64,000 nucleotides of DNA from a bacterium OM1 bin76 (GTDB lineage: Bacteria; Actinomycetota; Acidimicrobiia; Spongiisociales; ZC4RG35), in assembly GCA_002238785.1 (NCBI GenBank), contig MPNA01000008.1, forward strand, positions 61,969 through 125,968, written 5' to 3'. Within the stretch, counting starts at the first letter, position 1. Each line of letters opens with the position of its first letter. The translations under genes were made by a program, and so were the position numbers. Of the stretch, positions 52,280 through 61,460 are shown one piece after another. The notes under the pieces were generated by a model, which saw only the letters and a program-made list of their open reading frames with translations, made no database searches and was not told the origin of the DNA.

Positions 52280-53395
52280 TCACACCTCCACCCCGGCCAG
52301 GGCCAGTTCCTCTCTCACCTCCGGCGACCTCTCCCGGGAGGCGACATGGCGCAGGAACAGACCGGCCCAACGAAGGGACAGCCTGGCACCCAGATTGTGA
52401 ACTGCCCACACCGCGTGGAGTCGCAACAACCAGTCGGGATTGCCCAGGTAGCCAGCGACAATCGCCAGGTGATCGGGCGTTCCGGTGTTCCCCAGTGCCA
52501 CCAGCGCGTTGCGACGAAGAATGCGAGGCCGGCGGGAGGGTAGGTAGAAGTGAGTGAAGTCATCCAGCAACTCGCGGTCTGGTCGGCGCAGCAGTTCCCC
52601 CAGGTCGACCGATCCCTGGGGAGAGACGGACTTTTCCAACAACCTTGTTCCGGGAGGGCAGGCGGTGAGACATTCGTCACACCCGTAGATGCGATCTTCC
52701 ATGTGGGACCGTAAGTCCCGGGGAATGACACCCGGCGTCTGCGCCACCGCAGCCAGGCACAGCCGGGCATCCAGCACCCCGGGCGCTATCAGCGCTCCGG
52801 TGGGACAAGCCGGTAAGCAGGCGGTGCAGGTTCCGCAGGTTCGCTCCATGGGCGCCGAAGTGGGAAGGCGGGCGTCGGTTACCACTGATCCGATCAGGAA
52901 CCACGGTCCCGTCCCCGGCGTCAGCACCATGGTGCTCTTCCCCCACCATCCCACCCCGGCTCGCACGGCCGCAGCCCGATCCACCAAACGCGAGTCGTCC
53001 ACCAGCACTTCGGCACGGAACCCGGATTTGTGCAACTCCGCGGCGATGGCCCCCAGGCCGGACCGCAGTGGACGATAGGAATCGACCACTGCAAAGCGCG
53101 CCACCCGCCCCCGGCCCGGTTGGCCCCGGCCGGGATCCCCGGCTGACGGCAGGTATGACCGGATACCCACCACCAACCGCTCGGCCCAGGGAAAGGACCG
53201 GCGCACCTCGGTGGAGAGGTCGGGGTCGGCAAAGGTGAAACCCAGGCGGGCGGACAGGCCCCGCGTCTTTCTGGACCGGATCTCGACCCGGGTTCTGGAA
53301 AACGGGTGGGCCGAACACACTCCCACCCGGTCCAAACCGGCTTCAACCCCCCGGGCCTCCAAGCGGTCGGCTAAACGGGCGAGTGGGCCATCCAC
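52280..53395 (-). CDS. queG: epoxyqueuosine reductase
   Basis: About 371 residues from GTG 53395, with GGAGG ten bases upstream; the start overlaps the NYN gene. QueG reduces epoxyqueuosine to queuosine in tRNA with cobalamin and two 4Fe-4S clusters. Clusters: CGTCTACLPACPTGAL and CDECLTACPPG, with an extra Cys in YGC. The GVGWWGKSTMVL motif and SAPMERTCG block are family hallmarks. The C-terminal part has two HEAT-like repeats, as in QueG of other species. No other queuosine genes are seen here. Confidence 0.92.
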   Translation of the reverse strand: MDGPLARLADRLEARGVEAGLDRVGVCSAHPFSRTRVEIRSRKTRGLSARLGFTFADPDLSTEVRRSFPWAERLVVGIRSYLPSAGDPGRGQPGRGRVARFAVVDSYRPLRSGLGAIAAELHKSGFRAEVLVDDSRLVDRAAAVRAGVGWWGKSTMVLTPGTGPWFLIGSVVTDARLPTSAPMERTCGTCTACLPACPTGALIAPGVLDARLCLAAVAQTPGVIPRDLRSHMEDRIYGCDECLTACPPGTRLLEKSVSPQGSVDLGELLRRPDRELLDDFTHFYLPSRRPRILRRNALVALGNTGTPDHLAIVAGYLGNPDWLLRLHAVWAVHNLGARLSLRWAGLFLRHVASRERSPEVREELALAGVEV

Positions 53396-54621
53396 TGTGC
53401 CAGCGCCTCCGAGTAGATCCTTACCGCTCCATGTTCCCGGCAACGCTCAGCCAAGCCGTTGTCGCTGGTGATTACCACTACGGGCTCCCCCTCCCGGGCG
53501 GCCACTTCCAAGACGATGGCGTCATCGGCGTCTTCCACGTAAAAGCCGGTGAGCCTGCGACTCTTGAATTGGCTGGCCCAGTCAGGGTCCAATCCGATCT
53601 CGAAACGGGAGTCCAGATAGAAGCTCACCTTATGGTGGCCAACCGAATACCTGACCAGGTTTTCCAGTTTGTTCGTGATGAACGCCTTGGTCTGGGCGTC
53701 GGGCTTTTCCACAATCTGTTGGTGGTAATGCCAGTAGTGGGCAGCATTCCACCCGTCCACCACCAGGTAGAGCCGCGGTGCTTCGAAGAAGATCCACTCC
53801 ATCGCATCGATTGACTTGGGGTCTAATCCGCTTGGAAGTACAAGAGGATCCGACAACGCCGCCTGCTGCGGCTCCGCATCCGATCCCACCTGCCAATAGC
53901 CCACCATCTGGTCCAGCATCCGGGCCGTCTCCAAGGGATCCCGGCTGAATCCCACGGGTCCGGATAGGTTGGCGCCTGGGTGATCCGACAGTGATCGTGC
54001 CTTGGTGTACCTGTCGCGAAGATCGTCGTAACGCCGGTCGGCTTCATCCAAGTCGTCCCACGCCGCATTGGCTTCCTTCTCCCAGTAGTCCGCTTCCCGT
54101 CCCCGGTCGGCAGCCCTTCTCTCCAGATCCACCATTCTCTCCCTGGCTCTGGCCAGATCTTGCAGCACGTGGGCGGTGCGCTCTCGAATCTCCTCTTCCG
54201 CCTGGTGTCGGAGACGCTCCGCCTGGACATGGAGTAATCTGATTTCCTCCCGCAGCGCCCTCTGGCGCCTTCGCAGCCTCTCAATCTCATCACGGGCCCC
54301 ATCCAGTTCCACCTCGGCCAGGTATCCCCGAGCCTGAGATTCCCAGTTCTCCGAGCGCTCAAGGAACAAAACGGATGCGGCTGTGCGAGGATCTGCGCCG
54401 CTGAGTGAAGGTGGGCCCCAGTTGTCCAGCGTGGCCCGCCGAAGCTCTTCGTCCCCATCCAATGCCCGGTACAGAGTCCTGGCTTCCACCGGTGTCAGTC
54501 GGCGGGACGAGGACCCCCGAGTTCTTCTGAGGGGGTGAGGGACCTCGGCCGGTGGCAAGGCCTTGATAAACCGCCTGGCCTCCTCCAAGGCCACCAGGAC
54601 GTCTTCCGGCTGAAAGTTCAT
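53371..54621 (-). CDS. coiled-coil protein with NYN/YacP-type PIN-like RNase domain
   Basis: 416 residues from ATG 54621; longer frames add non-family sequence. Residues ~110-205 are a long charged coiled coil (ERLRRRQRALREEIRLL). A short linker follows. The C-terminal ~160 residues are a NYN/YacP domain: LYLVVDGWNAAHYW with its acidic Asp, VEDADDAIVLEVA and VITSDNGLAERC carry the expected metal-site Asp residues. NYN proteins cut RNA. The substrate is unknown. It is divergent from the ilv operon, with its start just over 100 bases from the leader peptide; nothing links the two beyond position. Confidence 0.85.
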   Translation of the reverse strand: MNFQPEDVLVALEEARRFIKALPPAEVPHPLRRTRGSSSRRLTPVEARTLYRALDGDEELRRATLDNWGPPSLSGADPRTAASVLFLERSENWESQARGYLAEVELDGARDEIERLRRRQRALREEIRLLHVQAERLRHQAEEEIRERTAHVLQDLARARERMVDLERRAADRGREADYWEKEANAAWDDLDEADRRYDDLRDRYTKARSLSDHPGANLSGPVGFSRDPLETARMLDQMVGYWQVGSDAEPQQAALSDPLVLPSGLDPKSIDAMEWIFFEAPRLYLVVDGWNAAHYWHYHQQIVEKPDAQTKAFITNKLENLVRYSVGHHKVSFYLDSRFEIGLDPDWASQFKSRRLTGFYVEDADDAIVLEVAAREGEPVVVITSDNGLAERCREHGAVRIYSEALAQWMAHSPV

Positions 54622-54685
54622 GAATCGGTGGGCTCGGTCACACTCCTTAAAATAGAAGGCAACCGGGATAAATGCTCCTCCTGAG

Positions 54686-54714
54686 TTGCGGGAATGCTTT
54701 GAACAGACCATAAT
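54686..54714 (+). promoter_or_regulatory. sigma-70-like promoter of the ilv operon
   Basis: TTGCGG at 54686-54691 and CATAAT at 54709-54714 are separated by exactly 17 bases. Transcription would start around 54721-54724, at or within three bases of the ATG of the leader peptide. The boxes are seen; use of this promoter is inferred. Confidence 0.6.
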
Positions 54715-54723
54715 GTTGCTGCA

Positions 54724-54759
54724 ATGAGAGAAATTGGCCTGTTGCTGGTACTCGAGTAG
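54724..54759 (+). CDS. ilv leader peptide, apparently leaderless mRNA
   Basis: An 11-residue frame, ATG 54724 to TAG 54757-54759, reads MREIGLLLVLE. Six of the eleven residues are Ile, Leu or Val, which are the products of the downstream pathway. There is no Shine-Dalgarno sequence, but the predicted promoter would place the transcript start next to the ATG. It is too short for routine gene calling. Ribosome stalling at these codons when branched-chain amino acids are scarce would affect the hairpins that follow. Confidence 0.72.
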   Translation: MREIGLLLVLE

Positions 54760-54815
54760 CGCACACGCAGAACCGCGAGTGCGCTGAATCCCTCCACAAG
54801 GAGGGATTTCTTTTT
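54759..54815 (+). terminator. attenuator hairpins upstream of ilvB
   Basis: The first stem is GCGCAC (54759-54764) with GTGCGC (54779-54784) plus inner CGC/GCG pairs; it begins at the leader stop codon. The second is AATCCCTCC (54787-54795) with GGAGGGATT (54800-54808), nine perfect pairs with an ACAA loop, followed by TCTTTTT. That is a textbook intrinsic terminator. It ends 25 bases before the ilvB ATG. The antiterminator pairing is not obvious to me. The terminator right arm also contains AGGAGG, a possible ribosome site for a TTG start at 54814. Confidence 0.78.
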
Positions 54816-54840
54816 GGAAGCCTCACGAAAGCCACCCACC

Positions 54841-56544
54841 ATGACCAAAATCACCGGAGCGCAATCAATCATCTCCTCCCTGGAGCACGAGGGCGTAGAC
54901 CTCATATTCGGTATTCCGGGGGGAGCCATACTTCCTGCCTACGACCCCCTCTACTTCAGCCCCATCCGCCACGTCATGGCCCGACACGAGCAGGGCGCCG
55001 GTCACATGGCAGCCGGGTATGCCTGGGCCACCGGTCGGGTAGGGGTGTGCATGGCCACCTCGGGTCCGGGCGCCACCAACCTGGTGACGCCCCTGGCAGA
55101 TGCATTGATGGACTCGGTCCCCATGGTTGCCATCACCGGTCAGGTGCCCACCCACGCGGTCGGTAATGACGCCTTCCAGGAGGCATACACCATCGGAATC
55201 ACCATGCCCGCCACCAAGCACAACTACTTCGTCACCGACCCTGACGACATCCCGACCGTGGTCCACCAAGCCTTCCATCTGGCCTCATCCGGTCGACCCG
55301 GACCGGTCTTGATCGATCTGCCCAAGGATGTGCTCAACCAGGAAACCGAATGGCGCCCACCAGAAGACTTGGATCTCCCGGGTTACAAGCCCACCATGGA
55401 CGGTCACCCCCGAAGAGTCAAAGAGGCCATAGAGATGCTGGCCCGCAGTGAACGGCCGGTCCTCTATGTGGGGGGAGGAATCATCAAAGCCGAAGCGTCG
55501 GAGGCCCTGACCCGTTTCGCCGAGATGGCCAACATACCGGTGGTGACCACATTGATGGGACGGGGCGCCATATCTGACGACCACCCGCTCTGTTTGGGGA
55601 TGCCGGGAATGCATGGCAACTACACCGCCATTACCTCCATGCAGAAGTGCGACGTGCTGTTGGCGGTGGGAGTACGATTCGACGACCGAGTCACCGGTGA
55701 CCCCCAGCATTTCGCGGTCGACGCCAAGGTCATCCACGCTGACATAGACCCGGCGGAGATCGGAAAGGTCCGGCAACCCGACATTCCCATCGTGGCAGAC
55801 GCCCGGCGGGTTCTGAACCAGTTCGTCAAGGCCTGGGGTGACCGGCCGGCCCTTGCCAACCAGGAATGGATCGATACCCTGCGCGGTTGGCAGGACGAAT
55901 ATCCCCTGTTCTACGATCAGCAGCCGGATGGCCCGATCAAGCCCCAGTTCATAATCGAGGAACTGGCAAGGCTCACCGGTGGCGACGCCATCCTGGTGGC
56001 GGGCGTCGGCCAGCATCAAATGTGGGCCTCCCAGTTCTGGAAGTTCGACCAACCGCGACGCTGGATCAACTCCGGTGGACTGGGAACCATGGGATTTGCG
56101 GTGCCGGCTGCCATAGGGGCCAAGGCCGGCATGCCAGATGAGTTGGTCTATGCCGTTGACGGTGATGGCTGCTTCCAGATGACTTTCCAGGAACTAATAG
56201 TCGCCTCCGCTTACAAGATCCCCGTCAAGGTGGTCGTCTTCAACAATGATGCCCACGGGATGGTGAAGCAGTGGCAGAAACTCTTTTATGGAAGTCGCCT
56301 CTCTTCCAGCCTGCTCAACTCCGAAGTAGTTGACTATGTGAAGTTGGCGGAGGGCATGGGGTGCATTGGACTGCGGGCGGAGGCGCCCGAAGAGGTGGAG
56401 CCCACCCTGGAGAAGTCCTTGTCGATCGATGACCGCCCGGTGGTGGTGGAGATGGTGGTCGACCGGGAGGAGATGGTCTTCCCGATGGTGCCCGCCGGCG
56501 GCTCCAACGACCAGGTCATCCTGGGTCCGGACTCCGGAGACTGA
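54841..56544 (+). CDS. ilvB: acetolactate synthase large subunit
   Basis: 567 residues from ATG 54841. A TTG at 54814 with AGGAGG eight bases upstream would add nine residues. The ThDP catalytic Glu is in RHEQGAGHMAAGYA; the FAD-binding middle domain is present; and the PP motif is VDGDGCFQMTFQEL...NNDAHGM. The GIPGGAILPAYDPL opening is typical. It joins two pyruvates, or pyruvate and 2-oxobutyrate, in Val/Leu/Ile synthesis. Two bases separate it from ilvN. Control is likely by attenuation at the leader. Confidence 0.96.
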   Translation: MTKITGAQSIISSLEHEGVDLIFGIPGGAILPAYDPLYFSPIRHVMARHEQGAGHMAAGYAWATGRVGVCMATSGPGATNLVTPLADALMDSVPMVAITGQVPTHAVGNDAFQEAYTIGITMPATKHNYFVTDPDDIPTVVHQAFHLASSGRPGPVLIDLPKDVLNQETEWRPPEDLDLPGYKPTMDGHPRRVKEAIEMLARSERPVLYVGGGIIKAEASEALTRFAEMANIPVVTTLMGRGAISDDHPLCLGMPGMHGNYTAITSMQKCDVLLAVGVRFDDRVTGDPQHFAVDAKVIHADIDPAEIGKVRQPDIPIVADARRVLNQFVKAWGDRPALANQEWIDTLRGWQDEYPLFYDQQPDGPIKPQFIIEELARLTGGDAILVAGVGQHQMWASQFWKFDQPRRWINSGGLGTMGFAVPAAIGAKAGMPDELVYAVDGDGCFQMTFQELIVASAYKIPVKVVVFNNDAHGMVKQWQKLFYGSRLSSSLLNSEVVDYVKLAEGMGCIGLRAEAPEEVEPTLEKSLSIDDRPVVVEMVVDREEMVFPMVPAGGSNDQVILGPDSGD

Positions 56545-56546
56545 GC

Positions 56547-57071
56547 ATGGCCAGAGTTTTGCCTCTACCCCGACACACTTTGAGCCTGGTCGTGGAAAAC
56601 CGCCCGGGTGTGCTGGCCAGAGTGTCTTCAACACTGGCCCGCAGGGGGTTCAACATCCACTCACTGGCAGTGGGTCCGACCATTGACCCGGGTCTTTCCC
56701 GGATCACCGTGGTGGTGGAGTCTGAGAAGGTCGAACAGGTCAAGAAGCAGCTTCACAAGCTGATCAACGTGGTCAAGATCTTCGAACTGGAGCCCTCCAA
56801 GGCCGTGGAGCGAGAGACCATGCTGATCCGCATATCGGCCATGGGCACTTCTCGGACCGAAGCGATCGAGGTAGCCAACATATTCAAGGCGAATGTGGTG
56901 GATGTGGGTTTCAACACCCTCACTTTCGAGGTGACGGGTAAACCTGCCAAACTGAACGATCTCATTGAGCTTCTGCGACCCTTCGGGGTGGTGGAGTTGG
57001 TCAAATCGGGGCGGATTGCCATCGGGCGGGCCGCCAAGAGCAAGCCCTCCCGCATGAGGGCGGTCGGATAG
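56547..57071 (+). CDS. ilvN: acetolactate synthase small (regulatory) subunit
   Basis: 174 residues. The N-terminal ACT domain (LSLVVENRPGVLARVSSTLARRGFNI) binds valine. The C-terminal half (TMLIRISA..., PFGVVELVKSGRIAIGR) activates the large subunit. Length is typical. It follows ilvB by two bases and precedes ilvC by 15 bases. Confidence 0.96.
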   Translation: MARVLPLPRHTLSLVVENRPGVLARVSSTLARRGFNIHSLAVGPTIDPGLSRITVVVESEKVEQVKKQLHKLINVVKIFELEPSKAVERETMLIRISAMGTSRTEAIEVANIFKANVVDVGFNTLTFEVTGKPAKLNDLIELLRPFGVVELVKSGRIAIGRAAKSKPSRMRAVG

Positions 57072-57086
57072 GCGGTGAGAGACTAG

Positions 57087-58091
57087 ATGGCTGAGATCTT
57101 CTATGACAAGGACACGGACCCCGAGGTAATCAAGGGCCGCAAGGTGGCCGTGATCGGTTACGGCAGCCAGGGACATGCCCATGCCCTCAATCTCTCGGAG
57201 TCGGGAGTCAATGTGGTGGTGGGGCTCCGGCCCGGATCGGCCCGGAGAAAGCAAGTGGAATCGGACGGCTTGGAGGTCATGGACCCGCCGGACGCCGCAG
57301 AGTGGGCCGACGTGGTCACCATGCTGGTCCCCGACCAACTGATGGCCGACTTCTACAACCAACAGATCGCCGAACGGATGGCGCCTGGTAATGCTTTGTT
57401 GTTCGCCCACGGCTTCAACATCCACTTTGGGGAGATAGTTCCCTCGGGGGACCTGGACGTGCTGATGGTGGCTCCCAAGGGGCCAGGCCATCTGGTGCGG
57501 CGCACCTACACCGAGGGTTCGGGGGTCCCTTGTCTTCTGGCCATTCATCAAGACGCCACCGGAGGGGCTTTCGATCTGGGGATGTCCTACTCCTGGGGAA
57601 TCGGAGGCGCCCGGGCAGGGGTGCTGCAGACCACCTTCCGCGAGGAGACCGAGACTGATCTGTTCGGCGAGCAGGTCATCCTGTGCGGCGGCGTTTCCCA
57701 GTTGATCAAGGCCTCCTATGAGACTCTGGTGGAGGCTGGCTACGAGCCCGAATCAGCCTATTTCGAGACTCTTCATGAACTCAAATTGATTGTGGATCTT
57801 CTGTATGAGGGGGGACTGTCCTGGATGCGTTATTCGGTCTCGGACACCGCCGAGTACGGCGATTACACCCGTGGCGCCCGGATCATTACCGACGAGACCC
57901 GCGCCGAAATGAAGAGAGTTCTGGCAGAGATCCAATCGGGCGCCTTTGCCCGAGAGTGGATGGCGCAGGCGAGGGAAGGGGCCCCCTTCCTCTTGGAGCA
58001 ACGGGCTGCCAATCAATCCCATCCCATCGAGCAGATAGGGCGGGAACTCCGGCAAATGATGCCTTTCTTGGACCCGAAGACACCGGGATGA
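57087..58091 (+). CDS. ilvC: ketol-acid reductoisomerase
   Basis: 334 residues, class I. NADPH-binding motif [16 protein letters not shown], a specificity loop beginning [10 protein letters not shown] that favours NADPH, catalytic Asp/Glu residues in [12 protein letters not shown] and in [18 protein letters not shown]. It isomerises and reduces acetolactate. A strong hairpin follows before leuA. Confidence 0.97.
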   Translation: MAEIFYDKDTDPEVIKGRKVAVIGYGSQGHAHALNLSESGVNVVVGLRPGSARRKQVESDGLEVMDPPDAAEWADVVTMLVPDQLMADFYNQQIAERMAPGNALLFAHGFNIHFGEIVPSGDLDVLMVAPKGPGHLVRRTYTEGSGVPCLLAIHQDATGGAFDLGMSYSWGIGGARAGVLQTTFREETETDLFGEQVILCGGVSQLIKASYETLVEAGYEPESAYFETLHELKLIVDLLYEGGLSWMRYSVSDTAEYGDYTRGARIITDETRAEMKRVLAEIQSGAFAREWMAQAREGAPFLLEQRAANQSHPIEQIGRELRQMMPFLDPKTPG

Positions 58092-58142
58092 TCAACGGTC
58101 ATCCAACCACGGCGCGACACAGAGGTTGTCTGGCGCTGACCC

Positions 58143-58172
58143 GGCCGGGCGGCGGTTCCCGCCGGCCCGGCC
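58143..58172 (+). promoter_or_regulatory. strong hairpin between ilvC and leuA
   Basis: GGCCGGGCGGCGG (58143-58155) pairs with CCGCC-G-GCCCGGCC (58159-58172): 13 pairs with one bulged G and a three-base loop. No T-run follows. A small frame from ATG 58088 (overlapping the ilvC stop) to TAG 58186 runs through it, but has no run of Leu codons. It may be a partial terminator or processing stem between ilvC and leuA. Confidence 0.45.
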
Positions 58173-58223
58173 TTCGCAGCCCATAGGTCAGCACGCCACA
58201 CCACAACCAGGAGTCCCAAGAAC

Positions 58224-59738
58224 ATGTCCGAACGATTGATCATTTTTGACACAACCCTGCGTGACGGGGAGCAGGCCCCCGGGATCGCTTTGACTCCCGA
58301 CGAGAAAGTAACCATCGCCCATCAACTGGCCCGCCTTCAGGTGGATGTCTTGGAGGCCGGGTTCGCAGCATCCTCCTCAGGGGACTTCCAGGCGGTGTCG
58401 AGGATCGCCAGCGAGGTGCAAGGGCCGGTGATCGCCAGCCTGGCCCGAGCTCATCCCGATGACATCGACCAGGCCTGGGATGCCCTGCGGCACGCCGATC
58501 GGGCCCGCATTCACGTGTTCATGTCCACTTCCCCCATTCACATGGAGCGGATGTTGCGCATGACCCCGGCCGAGGTGTTGAAGGCGTCAGTGGAGGGGGT
58601 TCGCCGGGCGCGCCGCTACACCGACGACGTGGAGTTCTCTCCCCAGGACGCTACCCGCTCCGAGTACCCGTTCCTGATCGATGTGTGCCGGGCGGCGGTG
58701 GAGGCGGGGGCCACCACCATCAACATCCCCGACACCGTCGGATACGCCACACCCGCCGACTTTCTGGAGTTGATGAAGCGGATCTACGCCGAGGTCCGAG
58801 GGGATCGAAGCGATGTCACCATTTCGGTTCACTGCCACAACGACCTGGGTTTGGCGGTGGCTAATTCCCTGTCCGCCATCGCGGCGGGCGCCCGACAGAT
58901 CGAGGGAGCCATTAACGGCATCGGGGAACGAGCCGGCAACACCTCTATTGAGGAGATCATCATGGCCGTCAAGACGCGCCAGGATGTATTCGGCGTGGAA
59001 ATCGGGGCAGATACCACCCAGATCTTCGACACATCCCGTTTGGTTTCGCAACTGACCGGCTATCCGGTGCAGTTCAACAAGGCAGTGGTGGGCCGCAATG
59101 CCTTTGCCCACGAGTCCGGCATCCACCAGCATGGGGTACTCCGGGACCGGGAGACCTACGAGATAATGAGCGCTGAATCCATCGGTCAACGCGGCGCCCA
59201 GATCGTATTGGGCAAGCACTCCGGCCGAGCAGGATTCGCCGACGCCCTGAACAACCTGAATATCTCTTTGGAAGAAGACGAGTTCATGCAAGCTTTCGCC
59301 AAGTTCAAGGCCATGGCCGATCGGAAGCTGGAGATCGGCGAAGACGAACTGCGAGCAATCGCCACATCCGGACCGTCGGGACTTGCCGCCGCCGAGGTCG
59401 AGATGGTTGGTATCAATGTCTCGGGTGGTCACGACACCACACCCACCGCGGTGGTCACGCTGTCCAGAGGAGGCGTGGTCTCCGAATACACCGGGCAGGG
59501 AGGCGGGATGGTCCACGCGGCGTTTTCTGCCATCAGACAGTGCTTCGGCATCGAAGCCCGCCTGGTCGATTATCGAGTGGTTCCGGTTACTGCCGGCGCC
59601 GACGCCATGGCGGAGGTAAACGTAGTGGTGCGCGTCGGGGACATCACATACTCCGGAAAGGGCGTGTCGACCGACGTGGTTGAGGGATCGGCGGAAGCCT
59701 TCGTTGACGCCTTGAACCGGGCCATTGGCGCCAAATGA
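58224..59738 (+). CDS. leuA: 2-isopropylmalate synthase
   Basis: 504 residues. The opening DTTLRDGEQAPGIALT holds the catalytic/metal Asp. The HCHNDLGLAVANSLSAI block supplies the two metal His residues and GAINGIGERAGNTSIEEI follows. The C-terminal regulatory domain (GDITYSGKGVSTDVVEGSAEAFVDALNRAI) allows leucine feedback. AGGAG lies about ten bases before the ATG. It condenses 2-oxoisovalerate with acetyl-CoA, the first step to leucine. Confidence 0.96.
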   Translation: MSERLIIFDTTLRDGEQAPGIALTPDEKVTIAHQLARLQVDVLEAGFAASSSGDFQAVSRIASEVQGPVIASLARAHPDDIDQAWDALRHADRARIHVFMSTSPIHMERMLRMTPAEVLKASVEGVRRARRYTDDVEFSPQDATRSEYPFLIDVCRAAVEAGATTINIPDTVGYATPADFLELMKRIYAEVRGDRSDVTISVHCHNDLGLAVANSLSAIAAGARQIEGAINGIGERAGNTSIEEIIMAVKTRQDVFGVEIGADTTQIFDTSRLVSQLTGYPVQFNKAVVGRNAFAHESGIHQHGVLRDRETYEIMSAESIGQRGAQIVLGKHSGRAGFADALNNLNISLEEDEFMQAFAKFKAMADRKLEIGEDELRAIATSGPSGLAAAEVEMVGINVSGGHDTTPTAVVTLSRGGVVSEYTGQGGGMVHAAFSAIRQCFGIEARLVDYRVVPVTAGADAMAEVNVVVRVGDITYSGKGVSTDVVEGSAEAFVDALNRAIGAK

Positions 59739-59841
59739 GGTCTTTTGAGCCTGTTGGCTTCTCGATATCTAAAACTGTATCGCTAACAAAAGGCTAGGAC
59801 TATGCCCAACCAACCCACCGTATATGCTATCTTATATTGGC

Positions 59842-60168
59842 ATGGGCCTTGGAAACTCGCATATTGCCAAGATCTTGCAAGAGGCGCGCGTTGGCTTGGG
59901 ATTCAGTCAACGGGAACTGAGCGAGAGATCAGGCCTCACGCAGGCACAGATTTCGCGTATCGAGAATGGCGCGGTGGACATGCGGATATCAAGCCTTCTG
60001 GCGCTGGTCAACGAACTGGGTCTCGAATTGAGCTTCACCCACCAACCCCTGTCTCAACCCCCTGCCGCAAGGGAGGAAGCACAGACTCCTCGGCAGCCTG
60101 TTTACGGGTTCGCGCAAGCGCCGCACCGTCCGGGGATTTTCGGGGACATAGCCGAGGAATTGCTGTAG
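59842..60168 (+). CDS. XRE-family (HipB-like) DNA-binding protein
   Basis: 108 residues from ATG 59842; ATG 59824 is also possible. The N-terminal half is a lambda-type helix-turn-helix: [34 protein letters not shown], as in HipB-type antitoxins and many small repressors. The C-terminal part is Pro/Ala-rich without a clear domain. The region before it is notably AT-rich (TATGCTATCTTATATTGG). No HipA or other toxin gene is adjacent. It sits between leuA and leuB on the same strand and 16 bases before leuB. A role in controlling leu genes is possible but unproven. Confidence 0.78.
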   Translation: MGLGNSHIAKILQEARVGLGFSQRELSERSGLTQAQISRIENGAVDMRISSLLALVNELGLELSFTHQPLSQPPAAREEAQTPRQPVYGFAQAPHRPGIFGDIAEELL

Positions 60169-60184
60169 CGGGAAGGACTTCGGC

Positions 60185-61246
60185 ATGAACACCTATCGGT
60201 TGGCAGTGATCGCCGGCGACGGTATTGGCCCCGAAGTCACGGCCTGTGCAGTGGGAGCCCTGGAGGCAGCAGCAGCCAGGCACGCGTTCAAGATCGAACT
60301 CACCGATTACGACTTGGGAAGCCGGCGTTACCTCTCTACCGGAGAGGTGCTGCCCGACTCGGTGCAGGACGAACTTGCCGGACACGACGCCATACTCTTG
60401 GGTGCGGTGGGGACGCCCCAGGTGGCTCCCGGCATCTTGGAACGAGGACTCTTGCTGAGGTTGAGGTTCGACTTCGATCTCTACGTGAATTTCCGCCCCG
60501 TCAAGCTATACCCGGGTGTTCCCAGCGCCATAGCCGGACTGGGTCCCGACCAGTGTGACTTGGAGGTGATGAGAGAGAACACCGAGGGTCTGTACTCGGG
60601 CAGCGGCGGATTCCTCCACAAGGACACTCCCCACGAGATCGCTAATCAGAACTCGGTCAACACCCGGAGAGGAACGGAGCGCATCATCCGTTACGCCTTC
60701 GATAGGGCCATGACGCGGGACCGTCGGCTGACGATGTGTCACAAGACCAACGTGCTCAACTACGCCGGGGATCTTTGGCAACGGACCACCGACGAAGTGG
60801 CTGTCGAGTATCCGGAGGTGGATGTGGACTACGTGCATGCCGATGCTGCCTGCATCCACCTGATACAGAGCCCTGAACGGTTCGATGTAATGGTGACCGA
60901 CAATATCTTCGGCGATATCCTCACCGACCTGGGAGCGGCTATAGCAGGCGGGATCGGACTGGCGGCTAGCGGCAATCTCAATCCCACCGGAGAATTCCCC
61001 TCACTGTTCGAACCTGTTCACGGAAGTGCCCCGGACATCGTGGGAACCGGATGGGCCAACCCGGTGGCCGCGGTGTTTACCGCAGCCATGTGCCTGGATT
61101 ACCTGGGAGAGAAAGAGGCGGCCTTCGAGGTAGAACAGGCGGCAGCCGGAGTCCTTCCTGAGTTGGGCGCCATGGCAGGGCCGGAAATGGGAGCTTCCAC
61201 CTCAGAGATAGGTCGCTGGATCGTCGAAGCTGTCGGTATCGCCTAG
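60185..61246 (+). CDS. leuB: 3-isopropylmalate dehydrogenase
   Basis: 353 residues of the isocitrate/isopropylmalate dehydrogenase family. The [10 protein letters not shown] opening, the [12 protein letters not shown] block with active-site residues, HKTNVLNYA with the catalytic Lys and the [20 protein letters not shown] metal site are visible. The NAD-binding [18 protein letters not shown] motif follows. It oxidatively decarboxylates 3-isopropylmalate. Because the window lacks leuCD, an alternative role such as homoisocitrate or tartrate dehydrogenase cannot be wholly ruled out, but linkage to leuA supports LeuB. Confidence 0.9.
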   Translation: MNTYRLAVIAGDGIGPEVTACAVGALEAAAARHAFKIELTDYDLGSRRYLSTGEVLPDSVQDELAGHDAILLGAVGTPQVAPGILERGLLLRLRFDFDLYVNFRPVKLYPGVPSAIAGLGPDQCDLEVMRENTEGLYSGSGGFLHKDTPHEIANQNSVNTRRGTERIIRYAFDRAMTRDRRLTMCHKTNVLNYAGDLWQRTTDEVAVEYPEVDVDYVHADAACIHLIQSPERFDVMVTDNIFGDILTDLGAAIAGGIGLAASGNLNPTGEFPSLFEPVHGSAPDIVGTGWANPVAAVFTAAMCLDYLGEKEAAFEVEQAAAGVLPELGAMAGPEMGASTSEIGRWIVEAVGIA

Positions 61247-61460
61247 AGCAACAGGACTCCAGCAGAACGACAAAGAGCGGGAAGGCCTCACTCGTTGTTT
61301 AGGGTGGTCTGCCTGCCACTTACCGGTATTTAGCGATGGAAAAAGGTCGCTGGATCGGGCCATCCCAATGTGTCCTGTTCCTGAGATGTAGCGACGCCTC
61401 AACGAAGCGGGTCGACCTCAGCTGGACCGATCGGCACACTTCTCCAGGACAGTGAGCGGT

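Noticed and set aside
54814..54840. TTG start for ilvB with AGGAGG at ideal spacing
   Set aside because: Kept only as an alternative: the AGGAGG is part of the terminator stem and the ATG at 54841 gives the usual N-terminus.
58088..58186. Leader peptide for leuA
   Set aside because: The frame overlaps the ilvC stop and has no Leu codon run; the hairpin has no T-run, so attenuation is not supported.
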